The notes under the pieces were generated by a model that had not been told where the DNA came from, did not search any database, and worked only from the letters and a program-made list of their open reading frames with translations. Both the position numbers and the translations under genes were made by a program. Shown in pieces: positions 45,942 to 55,900 of a DNA stretch of 64,000 bases (position 1 is the stretch's first letter; each line of letters begins with the position of its first letter). The stretch comes from Lentinus brumalis (taxonomy: Eukaryota > Basidiomycota > Agaricomycetes > Polyporales > Polyporaceae): positions 1,302,001-1,366,000 of the forward strand of contig MARA01000009.1 of the NCBI GenBank assembly GCA_001792895.1, given 5' to 3'.

Positions 45942-47227
45942 ATGGTTAAGAGCACGACGAACAAGCGTGCTGCCGCCGCTAGCGCTACTCCTCGCGACAT
46001 GAAGAAAGCACGGTGCGTATGCTACCTTGACTTGATACACCGCTAATCGTTGTGCAGTGTTGAGGATACGGGTGACGTTCTTCATGACGAGGCACCCGCG
46101 CAACCGAGGGAGAACGCCACAGAGCATGACGCTGCTGAGTACGTCAACCGCTCGCTGTGATATGGTTGTCCTCTCACAGTATGTTGCGTTTTAGCACGGC
46201 TAGCACGTACGCTACATCTACTCCGAGCTCATGGTCCGCCGCTGCCGCGGACGATGAAACCGAAGACGCTGCCAACGTCTCTGTTGAAGAACCGAATCTG
46301 GTCGATGCGTCGCCAGATGTTGGCGGCGACTTGGCTCCTCCTGTATATGGCCCTCCCACCGACCCAGCGGGCACTGTGACTTCCGAAGACCTCGTTGACG
46401 ATCATCACCCCAAGTTCGAGGGTATGTTGTACGTCCCGATCGAGGACCTTGAGTACGTCATTCAACTTGCCACATGTATCACTACTAACCTCCCTCAGAC
46501 GGGCTTGTGGTTTCGCCACCAAGAACGACCCCGCCAATCGTCGCTACGCTTTGAATGAGATCCCAACCGATGCGCGGTGGGGAACTACCACCGCTACGGA
46601 GCGATATCTCACCGACGAACGCAACAACGTACTCACCGCGTGGGTCATCGGCCGCGTGCGGTCGAAGTGGTTCTTCAACATGTGGGGCGAGGCTCAGAAC
46701 CGCGTCAACATCGCCGTCACTTTGCCCTACAAGGACGACTCCGGTGGATTGCATCGCATCTTGCAACGCGCTCGGCCCAAGAAAGGTAATGTCCTTCGCG
46801 ATAGCGTATTTCTTGGCTCACACGTCGCAGAGGATGTTCCGACTGTGTTGTACGCTAGCCGGTTCCAAACCAAGCAGGCTAAGGGCGAGCAGGAGGCTAC
46901 TGTACGTATCATATTGGTACCCAAACTCGTGCTAAATTGTTACAGATTACTCCCTTCCGGAACATTTACTACGCTCGCGAGAGGTTCCGTGCGAAATCAA
47001 GCATGCCGCTCATGGAAGCCTCCCAGCTGGGACGTGGCGACCTGGTGCTTGTCGAAGTGTTCGTCAATCGCTACAAGACAGCGAAGGACAAGAAGAATCG
47101 TAAAACTTGGACGTTGTGGGACGTCGGTTTTGAGCTCCAGTCAGTTTCATTGCTCTATGAAGCACCCGCTGGCCTGGAGGACGAGGAAGTCCCCACCATC
47201 GACGATAACATCCAGGACGATATGTAG
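45942..47227 (+). CDS. Cargo gene C5: fullest member of the GD-hVhVE family
   Basis: Start ATG 45942 (MVKSTTNKRAAA). Introns start near 46013, 46140, 46453, 46787 and 46901; each GT-AG join keeps one frame to the stop at 47227. The N-terminus is a basic patch (possible nuclear signal) and then an acidic Ser/Pro-rich region. The core contains RACGFATKNDP, then VLTAWVIGRVRSKWFFNMWG and RVNIAVTLPYKDD (beta-rich). ITPFRNIYYARERFR is followed by the family motif LGRGDLVLVEVFVNRYK and VGFELQSVSLL, and an acidic tail closes the protein. The alternation of beta strands around GDLVLVE and the closing FELxSVSLL is what I would expect of an OB-fold-type single-strand-binding protein, but that is inference. 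Confidence 0.7.
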
Positions 47228-47985
47228 CGGGAACCTGTGGGAGCCTTTCATTCCGCATTATGTGCCAGCTCCGTGACGTGTTGCTAAGCGCGCTGTTCTG
47301 TATTTCTGTCCGGAGTGTTGTACCGGATGTACCACATAAAATCTAGAAAATGACGATGACATTGGGTTGCTCGTCTCCATGGTCTGCTTGCCAGGGGCAG
47401 ATGCACATTTAGTACGCTATCAGTTCGCTTGCCGTCACGGCCGCACTCCGGACTGCTGTCGCACCTTTCTTACCAATGCAATCCACGACGAACGAAGTCG
47501 GTGGTGACATGCGTCGCTTAGACTGTCTAGTAGAATTCCCCTGCGCCGTGGGGAAGTGCGCGCCCGGTGACTGATTTCGTTCTGGTCATTGTGCATCTGT
47601 GGCGATCCAATCCCGCTGCGGCGTTCCGCTCCATAAGCGATAATGAGGTTCTCCCGCTTGGTGCCGACGCCTTTCGATGAATGCGGACTGGTAACAATCT
47701 CGTACGCTCCTGTGTTTTACATGACCGGACACTCGCGCGATCATTCGGGTTTGCGAGCTCCAAGTGCGATAAACTCCCGCTAGGTCCCGAAACGTTTGGT
47801 CTGGGGCATAGTGGTCACAAGCTCGTGTGCTCCTGTGTTATAGATGATCGGGTGGATGCTGATTTGCATGCGCGCACGTCCTATTTTAAACTCGACATAT
47901 TGCGGCTAAGTTGACGTTTGGTTCCGGGGATGGTGGTAACATCATCTGTCCTGCCGTCGGGACTTCATCCTGAGTGAATCCCACA
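47228..47985. other. Intergenic with a diverged tandem duplication
   Basis: About 85-90 bases at 47639-47728 recur at 47767-47851 (shared cctgtgtt, tcccgct, and gatcgg/gaccgg ends). No gene seen. Confidence 0.5.
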
Positions 47986-47994
47986 TTATATAAC
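47986..47994 (+). promoter_or_regulatory. TATA box of the 48022 gene
   Basis: ttatataac, about 30 nt upstream of the ATG. Confidence 0.55.
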
Positions 47995-48021
47995 ATCTTT
48001 CGCATCCTACTTTGTCTCCCT

Positions 48022-48953
48022 ATGAACTTCGAGAACCGTATGCGTACTTCTGCCGTCGCGATGACAACTTCGACCGACAACTCCTCTGCTCTGGTCGTCT
48101 ATTCCCCGGCCCAAACGGGTACTTCTGCTGTCGACGTCGACGACCCTGTCCATCGTCAAAGCTCCGCGACCGACAACGATGTCGCCGCGGTGTCCGGACT
48201 TGCCAATTACGCAGATGCGGTCTTCTTTGACGAAGAGACCGTTGTCGCGCCCTCTTGGCTGCGTCTCAAGGACATCTTGTGAGCCGCCTCACCCTGCTTG
48301 ACCGAGCTTCTTTAATTCTTGCGCAGGCGACTCCAGCGTTTATTGCGCAACGCGGTATTGTCTCCCGGAGCGGTACCATTGGACAATGTTCCCAGCCACG
48401 CCGCATGGGGGCTGGATAGCCGGAACAGCGTCTTGTGCGTCGACAACAGCGCGTTGCGCATCTGCACAGCGGCCAGCGTGTCGAGTATCAACACGACGCC
48501 TGGGAAGGGATTGGGGGATCAAGTGGAGGTGGAGCTCAATCTCTTGCGGGATTGCGACCATGACGCGATGGGAAACTTACTTCAAATGGCTAGCCCTGCG
48601 CCCGGTTCGTCTCTTTTCTCAGTGCATTCAACATGAGCGTGAGAGGTTGCATCCAGGTCCGAACGAAATCCCAGAATGTCTGACGATGATATATCAAGTG
48701 ACACCCACGCGCCCCGTGAGTACTCCTTTCGTTGGATTTGACGGTGACTGACGCTACGCAGTATCCGAGTTGCTTCCAAGCCACCCGTCAGCTGCGACCC
48801 AAGGAACGTATGCGCACCGTAGATTTCGACGAGCTCAAGGAGGGTGATGTTGTTTTTGCGGAAATGTGGTTCGCGCGTTCGCACGAGGAGGTTGGGTGGA
48901 CAGTGAGATTTGTTATGGCAGAGATCGCATTGCTGGTGCGTTCGCCTGAGTAA
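48022..48953 (+). CDS. Cargo gene C6: GD-hVhVE family protein
   Basis: Start ATG 48022 (MNFENRMRTSAVA). Introns start at about 48280, 48605 and 48718 and end at about 48326, 48652 and 48762; stop at 48951-48953. The N-terminus is Ser/Thr/Asp-rich. The core holds RLQRLLRNAVLSPGAV and a VEVELNLL strand. The C-terminal part, YPSCFQATRQLRPKER, leads into FDELKEGDVVFAEMWFARS and VRFVMAEIALLV, the family motif. The last intron falls at the same place relative to the motif as in C5 and C11. All joins keep the frame open. Confidence 0.65.
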
Positions 48954-49473
48954 TCGCGTATCCTGTGTAGCCCGTAGCGTTCAAAAATCGTGAGCTTGTT
49001 ACCTTGTGTGCAAGGTCACCTGCACTGTCATAATTGAAGCCTCGACGGTAAACGCGGTTTGTTCCGCTCGCTCCGGCCGCTCCCGGGATACACCACACGG
49101 TTTTGATCTAATCTTATCCTTATCGTTGTCGTGGTCTGCTGTTTATCGGGCGTCTTCGCCCGCGTGTTCCATTCCTGCACGCCTCCCTCTCAAGTCGCAC
49201 GCATGAGCCATGTTATACAACGCTGCCCCGCCTACATGCTCGTGCGCTGCCCACGACCACAAGCACACCAATCTATGTGAACCTCATTCGCCCTGCGCCC
49301 CTGATGCTCGCAAGCCTTGGAACACGGGCTGCCCCCGAAAGTCCACGACGTGGTCATCTCTCGCCGTGCTCCTCGGCGAACTCCAATCCACAAGCAGCCG
49401 TCATCCGCGAAGGGACGGCTACCAAGTGTTATCATATGTGGTGTTGTTTTGTCGTGTATACTACATCGAACCC
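48954..49473. other. Intergenic, nothing identified
   Basis: Short frames only; 3' flank of C6 and promoter of C7. Confidence 0.45.
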
Positions 49474-49479
49474 TATATA
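49474..49479 (+). promoter_or_regulatory. TATA box of the 49526 gene
   Basis: tatata, 47-52 nt before ATG 49526. The in-frame ATG at 49484 lies only a few bases from the box and would be upstream of a normal transcript start, so 49526 is preferred. Confidence 0.55.
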
Positions 49480-49525
49480 GCGAATGCCTTGCCCGTCCCT
49501 TGCTCTCAGCGCCGATCCCATCGCC

Positions 49526-50548
49526 ATGCGCCGCGTACGCTTTCCCGCCATGCCCATCATCCCCGCCATACTGGCCGACATCTCGCCAGCCATCCTGGAG
49601 TGGTGCGACGCCGACGATTTGGTTCGTGCGAGAGGCGTTAACTCAACGTGGGACGTGGCCGTCGCTGCGACGTTGTACTGCAGGGTGCGCGACCTCGTGA
49701 GTCCAGCCATAGCCGACTACGACGCGTTCGTCGAAGCCATGGAGGACTGTGGGGCCGTGATAGGTGGCATCGGTGCTCTGCGGGTGCTGTTCCCGCGCGC
49801 GGGCAGCCCTCCTTTCCTGGAGCTGTTCGCCCCAATCTACTCCTTCCCCAACCTCGTTGACCACCTCTTACGGCACGAGCAGTTCGACTACGCACCCGCG
49901 ACGACAGACGACGCAGACCTCGCCGCCGCTGTGGTGCGTCTGTCCGAAGACAACTTCGATCCCACCGTGGAGGTACCTTCCCGGGTCGGACGCCGTGGCG
50001 TCGCAGCCGTCTCTCGCCTGCGCAAGGGAAACTTCACGATTTGGGTCATACAGAGCACCGTCGACTCGCCCCTCTATCCATTGACGGGGGAGTGGAACAC
50101 TGCACTGTTCAACTACGTCGGCGCCCGCAGGTTTTCCTCCGCATACCCTCACCTCACTCGCGCGCGACGCGCACTCCTCAACCCCGCCGTGCTGGACGAC
50201 GCCGGGCAAGTGCCTGCGTGGTTGGCTCTCGCGGACTTCGTCTGGAGGGACGTGGGATGGGCGGTATCCGCCGACTGGCTGCCTTGGTCTCCCGGAGGGC
50301 GGTGTGCCGGCGTGATGTCCGCCGGATGCGCGAGTGCGTCGCGGTACTTTGGCGACGGCAAGTCGGTTTGGGGCTCTATGCGACACGTCCGGGCGACGAA
50401 GCGGTGGAGACGCGATCTCGAAGAGGAGGTGGAGACGGCTTATTGGTGGAGGGGTGGCCGTACATGCACCGCGGCGTGCCATACTGGCGTTGTCTCTCTG
50501 CAACCCGGGGCGCGAGTATGCAACAAACGGCTGCTGCGGGACCTGTAG
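49526..50548 (+). CDS. Cargo gene C7: F-box-like plus degenerate nucleotidyltransferase-like protein
   Basis: Intronless, 340 codons from ATG 49526. Same layout as C3. An F-box-like opening (LADISPAILEWCDADDLVRARG) is followed by AVIGGIGALRVLFPRAG, then FLELFAPIYSFPNLV where C3 has DLDLYAP. So the acidic pair is partly lost (E retained) and catalysis is doubtful. Then come VIQSTVDSPLYPL, FSSAYPHLTRARRALLNP and a Cys-containing tail (RTCTAACHTG). Divergence from C3 is deep but order and spacing are kept. Function unknown. Confidence 0.62.
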   Translation: MRRVRFPAMPIIPAILADISPAILEWCDADDLVRARGVNSTWDVAVAATLYCRVRDLVSPAIADYDAFVEAMEDCGAVIGGIGALRVLFPRAGSPPFLELFAPIYSFPNLVDHLLRHEQFDYAPATTDDADLAAAVVRLSEDNFDPTVEVPSRVGRRGVAAVSRLRKGNFTIWVIQSTVDSPLYPLTGEWNTALFNYVGARRFSSAYPHLTRARRALLNPAVLDDAGQVPAWLALADFVWRDVGWAVSADWLPWSPGGRCAGVMSAGCASASRYFGDGKSVWGSMRHVRATKRWRRDLEEEVETAYWWRGGRTCTAACHTGVVSLQPGARVCNKRLLRDL

Positions 50549-50746
50549 CCAGAGCGTAGCCCTACCTTGTCTGATTGTGCCGGAATGGAGTCGGGGAACG
50601 TGCGGGAAACCCGATGGCAAAGGGCGATGGTGGCGTTCATGCCCTTCGTGCCGCACGTTATTAATCGATGATTGAATGCTAGCTACGGCCATGCTTGTTG
50701 TCGTCCGTCCACTTCTGCTCCTTCCAAAACGCCCCTCATACCAGCA

Positions 50747-51649
50747 ATGCCCACTTCGCGTTCTTTCCTCCACCTCACCGTCGACGAGCAGGTTGTTGTC
50801 TGCGGCGGTCTCGACATCCGAGGGTTGCTGCTGCTGCGCCTTGCCTGCCGTGCGTACTGCCGTGCCGTGGGCGGCGTGCTCCGGCGCACCTTGGAGCTGC
50901 GATGCGCGGCGTACGTCCCCGATCCCCTCTCCCTCCTCGACACCTTGACGAGTTTGGGGGGCTACGTTGCGGGCGACATCGCGGTGGCGTGGTTGTTGCG
51001 CACCCCGCGCTGGGAGTCGCTCACGCTCGACCTATACGTCGCCGCAGGCGACTTCCACATCATGCTGGAGGAGCTGGTCGAGAATCAATCAGGTGTGATC
51101 GCCGAGGTCACGGAGGCTGAGGAGGAGGAAGATGACGAGTTAGAACAGCGCGCAATCGACACCATCGCGTCGGTCTATACCAATGTCGGTATCGTCCGTG
51201 TCTTCGAGTCCAGCATTCCCGACGCCCTCGCGACCATTGCATGTCTCCACTCCTCCGTCGACATCACGTACGCGAACTTGGAACACTTCGGAAGCGCGTA
51301 CCCTCGACTGACGCTGGCGCGTCGTGGCCTCGTGGCCAATTGGGAGGATGGAGAGACCGAATTCGTGGAGAAGTGGTGGAGTCGGGGCGTGGACCTGCGC
51401 ATGAGCGCGCGGATGTGGCCGGATTTTGGTGGGCAATGGTGCGCCGCGTCGCGATGGAGTTGTCACGCTCAACCACGTACGTTCTGGGACCGGGGGGCGA
51501 TGCGTTGTCGCATGGTGCCATTGGATACGAGGGATTTGCGCAGCACGGTGGTGTGGAGGTTGGATTATCGTCCGTGCGGCGGCAGCTGCTTGTTGCCCGC
51601 CGCTGGGCATGGAGTGTTGGGCGCGTCCGAGAAGTTCGCGGTCATGTAG
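50747..51649 (+). CDS. Cargo gene C8: third F-box-like/nucleotidyltransferase-like paralog
   Basis: Intronless, 300 codons from ATG 50747 (MPTSRSFLHL). An N-terminal F-box-like helix pair (GGLDIRGLLLLRLACRAY) comes first. GGYVAGDIAVAWLLRTPRWES and LTLDLYVAAGDFHIML follow at the position of the GS..DLDLY block of C3; the motif is only partly conserved. An acidic insertion EAEEEEDDELEQ is unique to this copy. Then RVFESSIPDALATI and FGSAYPRLTLARRGLV match the shared C-terminal blocks. A weak ttattaat box lies about 80 nt upstream. C7 and C8 are adjacent in tandem, which suggests local duplication followed by fast divergence. Confidence 0.6.
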   Translation: MPTSRSFLHLTVDEQVVVCGGLDIRGLLLLRLACRAYCRAVGGVLRRTLELRCAAYVPDPLSLLDTLTSLGGYVAGDIAVAWLLRTPRWESLTLDLYVAAGDFHIMLEELVENQSGVIAEVTEAEEEEDDELEQRAIDTIASVYTNVGIVRVFESSIPDALATIACLHSSVDITYANLEHFGSAYPRLTLARRGLVANWEDGETEFVEKWWSRGVDLRMSARMWPDFGGQWCAASRWSCHAQPRTFWDRGAMRCRMVPLDTRDLRSTVVWRLDYRPCGGSCLLPAAGHGVLGASEKFAVM

Positions 51650-52054
51650 CAATTGATGCCATGTGGATATGCTGAGTGCGGCGTGGGGACACGGCGTTGT
51701 GCAGAGTGCTCCTCTGAAGTAAAGAGTGTGCGTAACTGGCAGGACGAGCAGCAGCACCAGTGGTAAGCCGACTACACGGGTCAGATGGCGGCTGGCGTGC
51801 GATAGTTCGGTCAGGAAGGGCGGGCCGGTTGGTACAGTCGTGTGGCCGGCTCCCACCAACTTGTCTTCCTACTGCTGTTTGACCGATGCATCCTTGGTCC
51901 CACCGCGTTGTCTTTCAGAGCTCTCTTCTGCGAGGCATCTTCCACCATGGACGATGCGCGTGCATACAGCAAACCCTGGAATTCGCGCGCGCCGTTGCGA
52001 TCGCCTATCGGACGCCACCAGCGTTCGCCTGATGGCTTGAGCAGGGGCACGACA
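51650..52054. other. Intergenic, nothing identified
   Basis: Short frames only; the 3' flank of C8 and the promoter of C9. Confidence 0.45.
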
Positions 52055-52061
52055 TATAAAA
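52055..52061 (+). promoter_or_regulatory. TATA box of the 52096 gene
   Basis: tataaaa, 35-41 nt upstream of the ATG. Confidence 0.6.
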
Positions 52062-52095
52062 GGCGACAGACTTGGTGGTCGCGTACGTCCCGACC

Positions 52096-52756
52096 ATGGA
52101 AGAGACACTCCCCCGGATATTGCTGCAAGAGTCGCTCGTCGCCCATCTGGGGGCCGTAGATGAAGGGGAGAACGTGAGTCATGAGGGTGCTGTTACCTCC
52201 GAGCATGTTCTCACTGTGACCTTAGCGGCTGCTCTCTGTCGATATCCGACTACTCTGCACGGATGGACTGGTTCGGCCATACATTCGTTGGCTGGATTTT
52301 GCGATACCGTCGCCGCGTCAGCATGCTCGACCTCCCTCCCTCCCCGTCGTGCTGGTCCGTCCGGGGTTCTCACTCCACCTACCCGCGGACGTACTGCATC
52401 AGCCGATCGTGCTTATCGTGGAGCGACTCGGCGGGGTGCAACTGCGAGTAAGTCATCCCCAGTTTGCTGTCGCCCGTGCACATGCTGATGTCCCACAGTC
52501 CCGCATGATGCTCGCGTTATGCTTCTATCAAGTGCTGCACGAAGGTCACGCACGTCTGCGTCTGGCTGTGGAAACGTCCGTTTTAGGCAGCTCGCACTTC
52601 GCGTATGGGGAGGGCACTGCGCTGGAGGACGTATGCGGTCCCGTGCACAACACCATGCACGGGTGTGGAGAGTACACCATGATGTCTGACGACGAGGCTT
52701 GGGAGGAACAGTCCGACGAGGCGGGTGACGACGCTGATGGAGATAATGACGAGTAG
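52096..52756 (+). CDS. Cargo gene C9: hypothetical protein with acidic tail
   Basis: Start ATG 52096 (MEETLPRILLQESLV). Two GT-AG introns (about 52174-52226 and 52450-52500) keep a single frame to the stop at 52756, giving about 185 residues. The middle is beta-rich (LLSVDIRLLCTDGLV and QPIVLIVERLGGVQLR), followed by MMLALCFYQVLHEGHARLRL and a strongly acidic end (DEAGDDADGDNDE). The GD-hVhVE motif is not evident, so it may be a separate family or a diverged member. Its 3' end lies only about 180 bases from the convergent end of the Helitron 2 gene. Confidence 0.58.
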
Positions 52757-52937
52757 CCCACCTGCATGCGCCATGTTACCGAGGCACCGAACTGGTAATC
52801 TATCTTTGCTGATCAAAATCTGGAGTGTAGTGCATGGATGCGTTATAACATTGACTCTGAGCGATGCACTGCAGGCACGCACGTGAGTGTGACTGCGCGC
52901 GTTCAATTGTGACAAAACGCGACAAACCAATTTCAGT

Positions 52938-55900
52938 TCAGCTCCGCGCCCGCCCCATTTGCAACCACCACTGCTTCGTCTCTCTGTCCAGCTTCTCCAG
53001 TCTCGCGTCCTCGGCCAGCAACTCCGGCACATGTTGGTCCAGAAACGGCTTATCCTCGAAGTCGCGCAGCAAGCGGATGCTGCCGCGCCCACTACTGCGG
53101 CTCAAGGCAACGTACAAGTTGAACAGGGTGAGCGGCGCTGGGGGCGGAGGTGACTTGAGGTCGACGAGGACAGTGGGGATGGTCTGACCCTGGGATCGAT
53201 AGTCGGTGAATGCGTAGGCGGGGGTGATAGGGAATTGGGAGCGGGTTACGGAGCGTTTTAATGGTGCGGCGCCGTCTCGTTCGAGGGTGATCTGCATGCT
53301 CTGCTTGATAGGTTCCACAGGGATTACACCGGGAGGCAAACCCTCCAACTGAGACGCACGAGTTCGGTACATCTTGACCAAGACATACGCTGGCATATAC
53401 TTCAAGTGCACGACCGGCGACGCGCCGACATCCTCCTCTTCAGGATGCAACACGATGTCGACAATCTCCCCTCTTGCACCGTTGGCGAGGTCCAGGTCAG
53501 TCTGGATATTGGTGGTGACCATCACCTTCATGCCCACCGCGAGCTCCAATACCTCCGGCAGGTCTTTCTTCCCGCGCCGATTGGCCGTCTTGCCGCGCCC
53601 GACCAGGGCGACACGTTCTTGCATGGTAAGTGTTTTACCCTTGATACGGTCTTGCATGGTAAGTGTTTTACCCTTGATACGGTCTTGTGCGCGCACAATG
53701 TAGAGTCGTTGACCGCTGGACTCGCACCACTTACGACCGGCGCAGCCGTTCCACTCGATGCGAACACCGTGCCTGGCAGTGACGAGTGAGGCGTCCATGT
53801 GCGGCCAACCTGATGCGCTTGGGCCGGACCCGGCAGCGACGTCTGCGTTGCTGAGGATGAGCGTGCGAAGCATCGCAAGGTGCTCTGGCGTCACCTTGCC
53901 GTAGCGTAGGTGCACTAGGAAGTCTCTCCATGTAGGGTCGCTGACGCGCATCTGTTCTTTCAGAATAACCACTGTCGTGAACTCCTCGTAAATCTTGCGC
54001 CCGAGCATGCGATCGGGTTCGCCGATGTCACGGTCGATGTCGTTGGGGTAGAACAAGGCTTCTTCTTTCGCGGTGGCGACAGGGGGAAATTGATGTAGGT
54101 CACCGCAAAGTATGATGTTCAGGCCGCCAAACGACTGATCCCGGTCCAGGCCGCTGCCTTCCATGCCGATTGCGACATTACGGGCCAAGACGGCGACGAA
54201 TGACTTCGCCAACATCGAGTATTCGTCGAGGAAGAGATATCGTTTGCCCCGCCAGAAGGCCTGCAGGGTGCGGCGGGTGTCGTCCGACATGCCAGCTTTC
54301 TTGTTGACGGATATATGGGCGATTACGTGAGTGGTTTTCCCGTCAATGAGCGACGCAGCGATGCCGGTGTAGGCAGCTTTGACGAGCATGAAACTGCAAC
54401 CACGGGCGATAAACGCCTGTGTGACGGTTTGGATGACCCTCGACTTGCCCGTGCCGCCCTCGCCGTACAAAACCATGCGGAGGGGCGGGACGTCGTTGCC
54501 GGCCAGTGTTTGGTCCAGATGCCACGAGATTATGTCGAATGCCCTGAACTGATCAGCTCGCAAGGAGGCAAGGTCCACCGGCGGGAGAGCGTCTTCACTC
54601 CCTTGCGGCTCTAGCAACCCGACGTGTCGCACCGAAGGGTCGCGGTCCATGGCCACGCCCGGGAGACCTGCTTCTACGGAAGGCTGCCCGCCCGCGCTCG
54701 CTTCACCGGCGTGGCCGTCTGCGGCTGCCTGCCGCTGCAGCACGTCGGCGGCCATTTGCCTCCGCCACCCTTCCAAGTTCACCAAATCTTCGCCGGTGGC
54801 CCCCGCAATGCTATGCGCGTTGGCGACATCCCAGGACGCAAGGGCGGAGGGCGCGAAGTACCCGGCCGAGCGGGCCACTGCGAGCGCATGGAGCACGTGT
54901 AGCCGTTCGGCGTAGTTCATCTGCGACGCTTTCAGAGCCTCAAGCCCCTCCTCAGTGTCCACCAAAGCGCGAATGCCGTCGGCCTCCGCCTCCGCATCTC
55001 CATCTGCGTCGAGGAGATCATACTCGCCACCGCGCCGCCCGCTGGCTGCGTCTGCCGCGTCCTCGTCGTTGCGGTCTGCCTCCGCGGCGAGAGCGCACTC
55101 GTGGAAGTACTGCGCACCTGAGACTACGTCCTTGATGTCCTCCGATGCAGTCTGCATGAACACGTCAAACGCTTCTGGCCAGGTCTGCTCCGGCGGCTTG
55201 AGGTCCCGGCCGACGTGCCGCCACGGCTTGAGCAGGAGCAGCATGCTGGCACAGTACGTGTCGCGAACGTCGGGATCGTCACTGCGTGCGAACCACCGCC
55301 CCACGACATTCACGAGACACCGATGACCGGATGCCCTGAGCACCCTCTGCTTGGTGGTAGCGCATGGATGGGGAGCAATGTAGCGGGCGCGTTGGTGCCG
55401 TGGGCGCCCGGGCCCGCGGGCAGCTTCCTCCGCCGCGACTGGATCCGACCCTTCGTTGCCGCGGATGGTCGCGTCGTAGGTGTCTTTGATGAATCGGAAC
55501 ACGCTGAAGTCGGCGAGTGCGTCGCCGCGCAGCACGTAATCGGTGAGTTGAGATTTGGCATACAAGTTGCCTGCGGAGCTGACATCCAACGTGACGTTCT
55601 CGTTGCCGTCCTACAGCCACGTCAGTGCCTCAATAACACACGCCGCGCTTGCAACACACCTCTGCAGCAGCAGCCTCTGCGATGTCCTTCTGCTCGACTT
55701 CATCCACCATGCTCGCGTCCTCCGGCGTCTGGGCGGTGACATTGCTTCCGGTGCTGTCGTTCGCTTGGCGGGTACTGGGAACGTAGTTTCAGATCGGCTG
55801 GGTAAGCGTGTGGTAGACGGAGCTTACCGCGGGGGGATGCGCAGACGAGGGTACACCTTATACAGGGCTGCCATGAAGGAGGACCAGTACAGCGGCGCGT

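Noticed and set aside
49868..50773. 301-codon minus-strand frame opposite C7
   Set aside because: Antisense shadow of a GC-rich coding gene; Arg/Pro/Ser-rich and without motifs.
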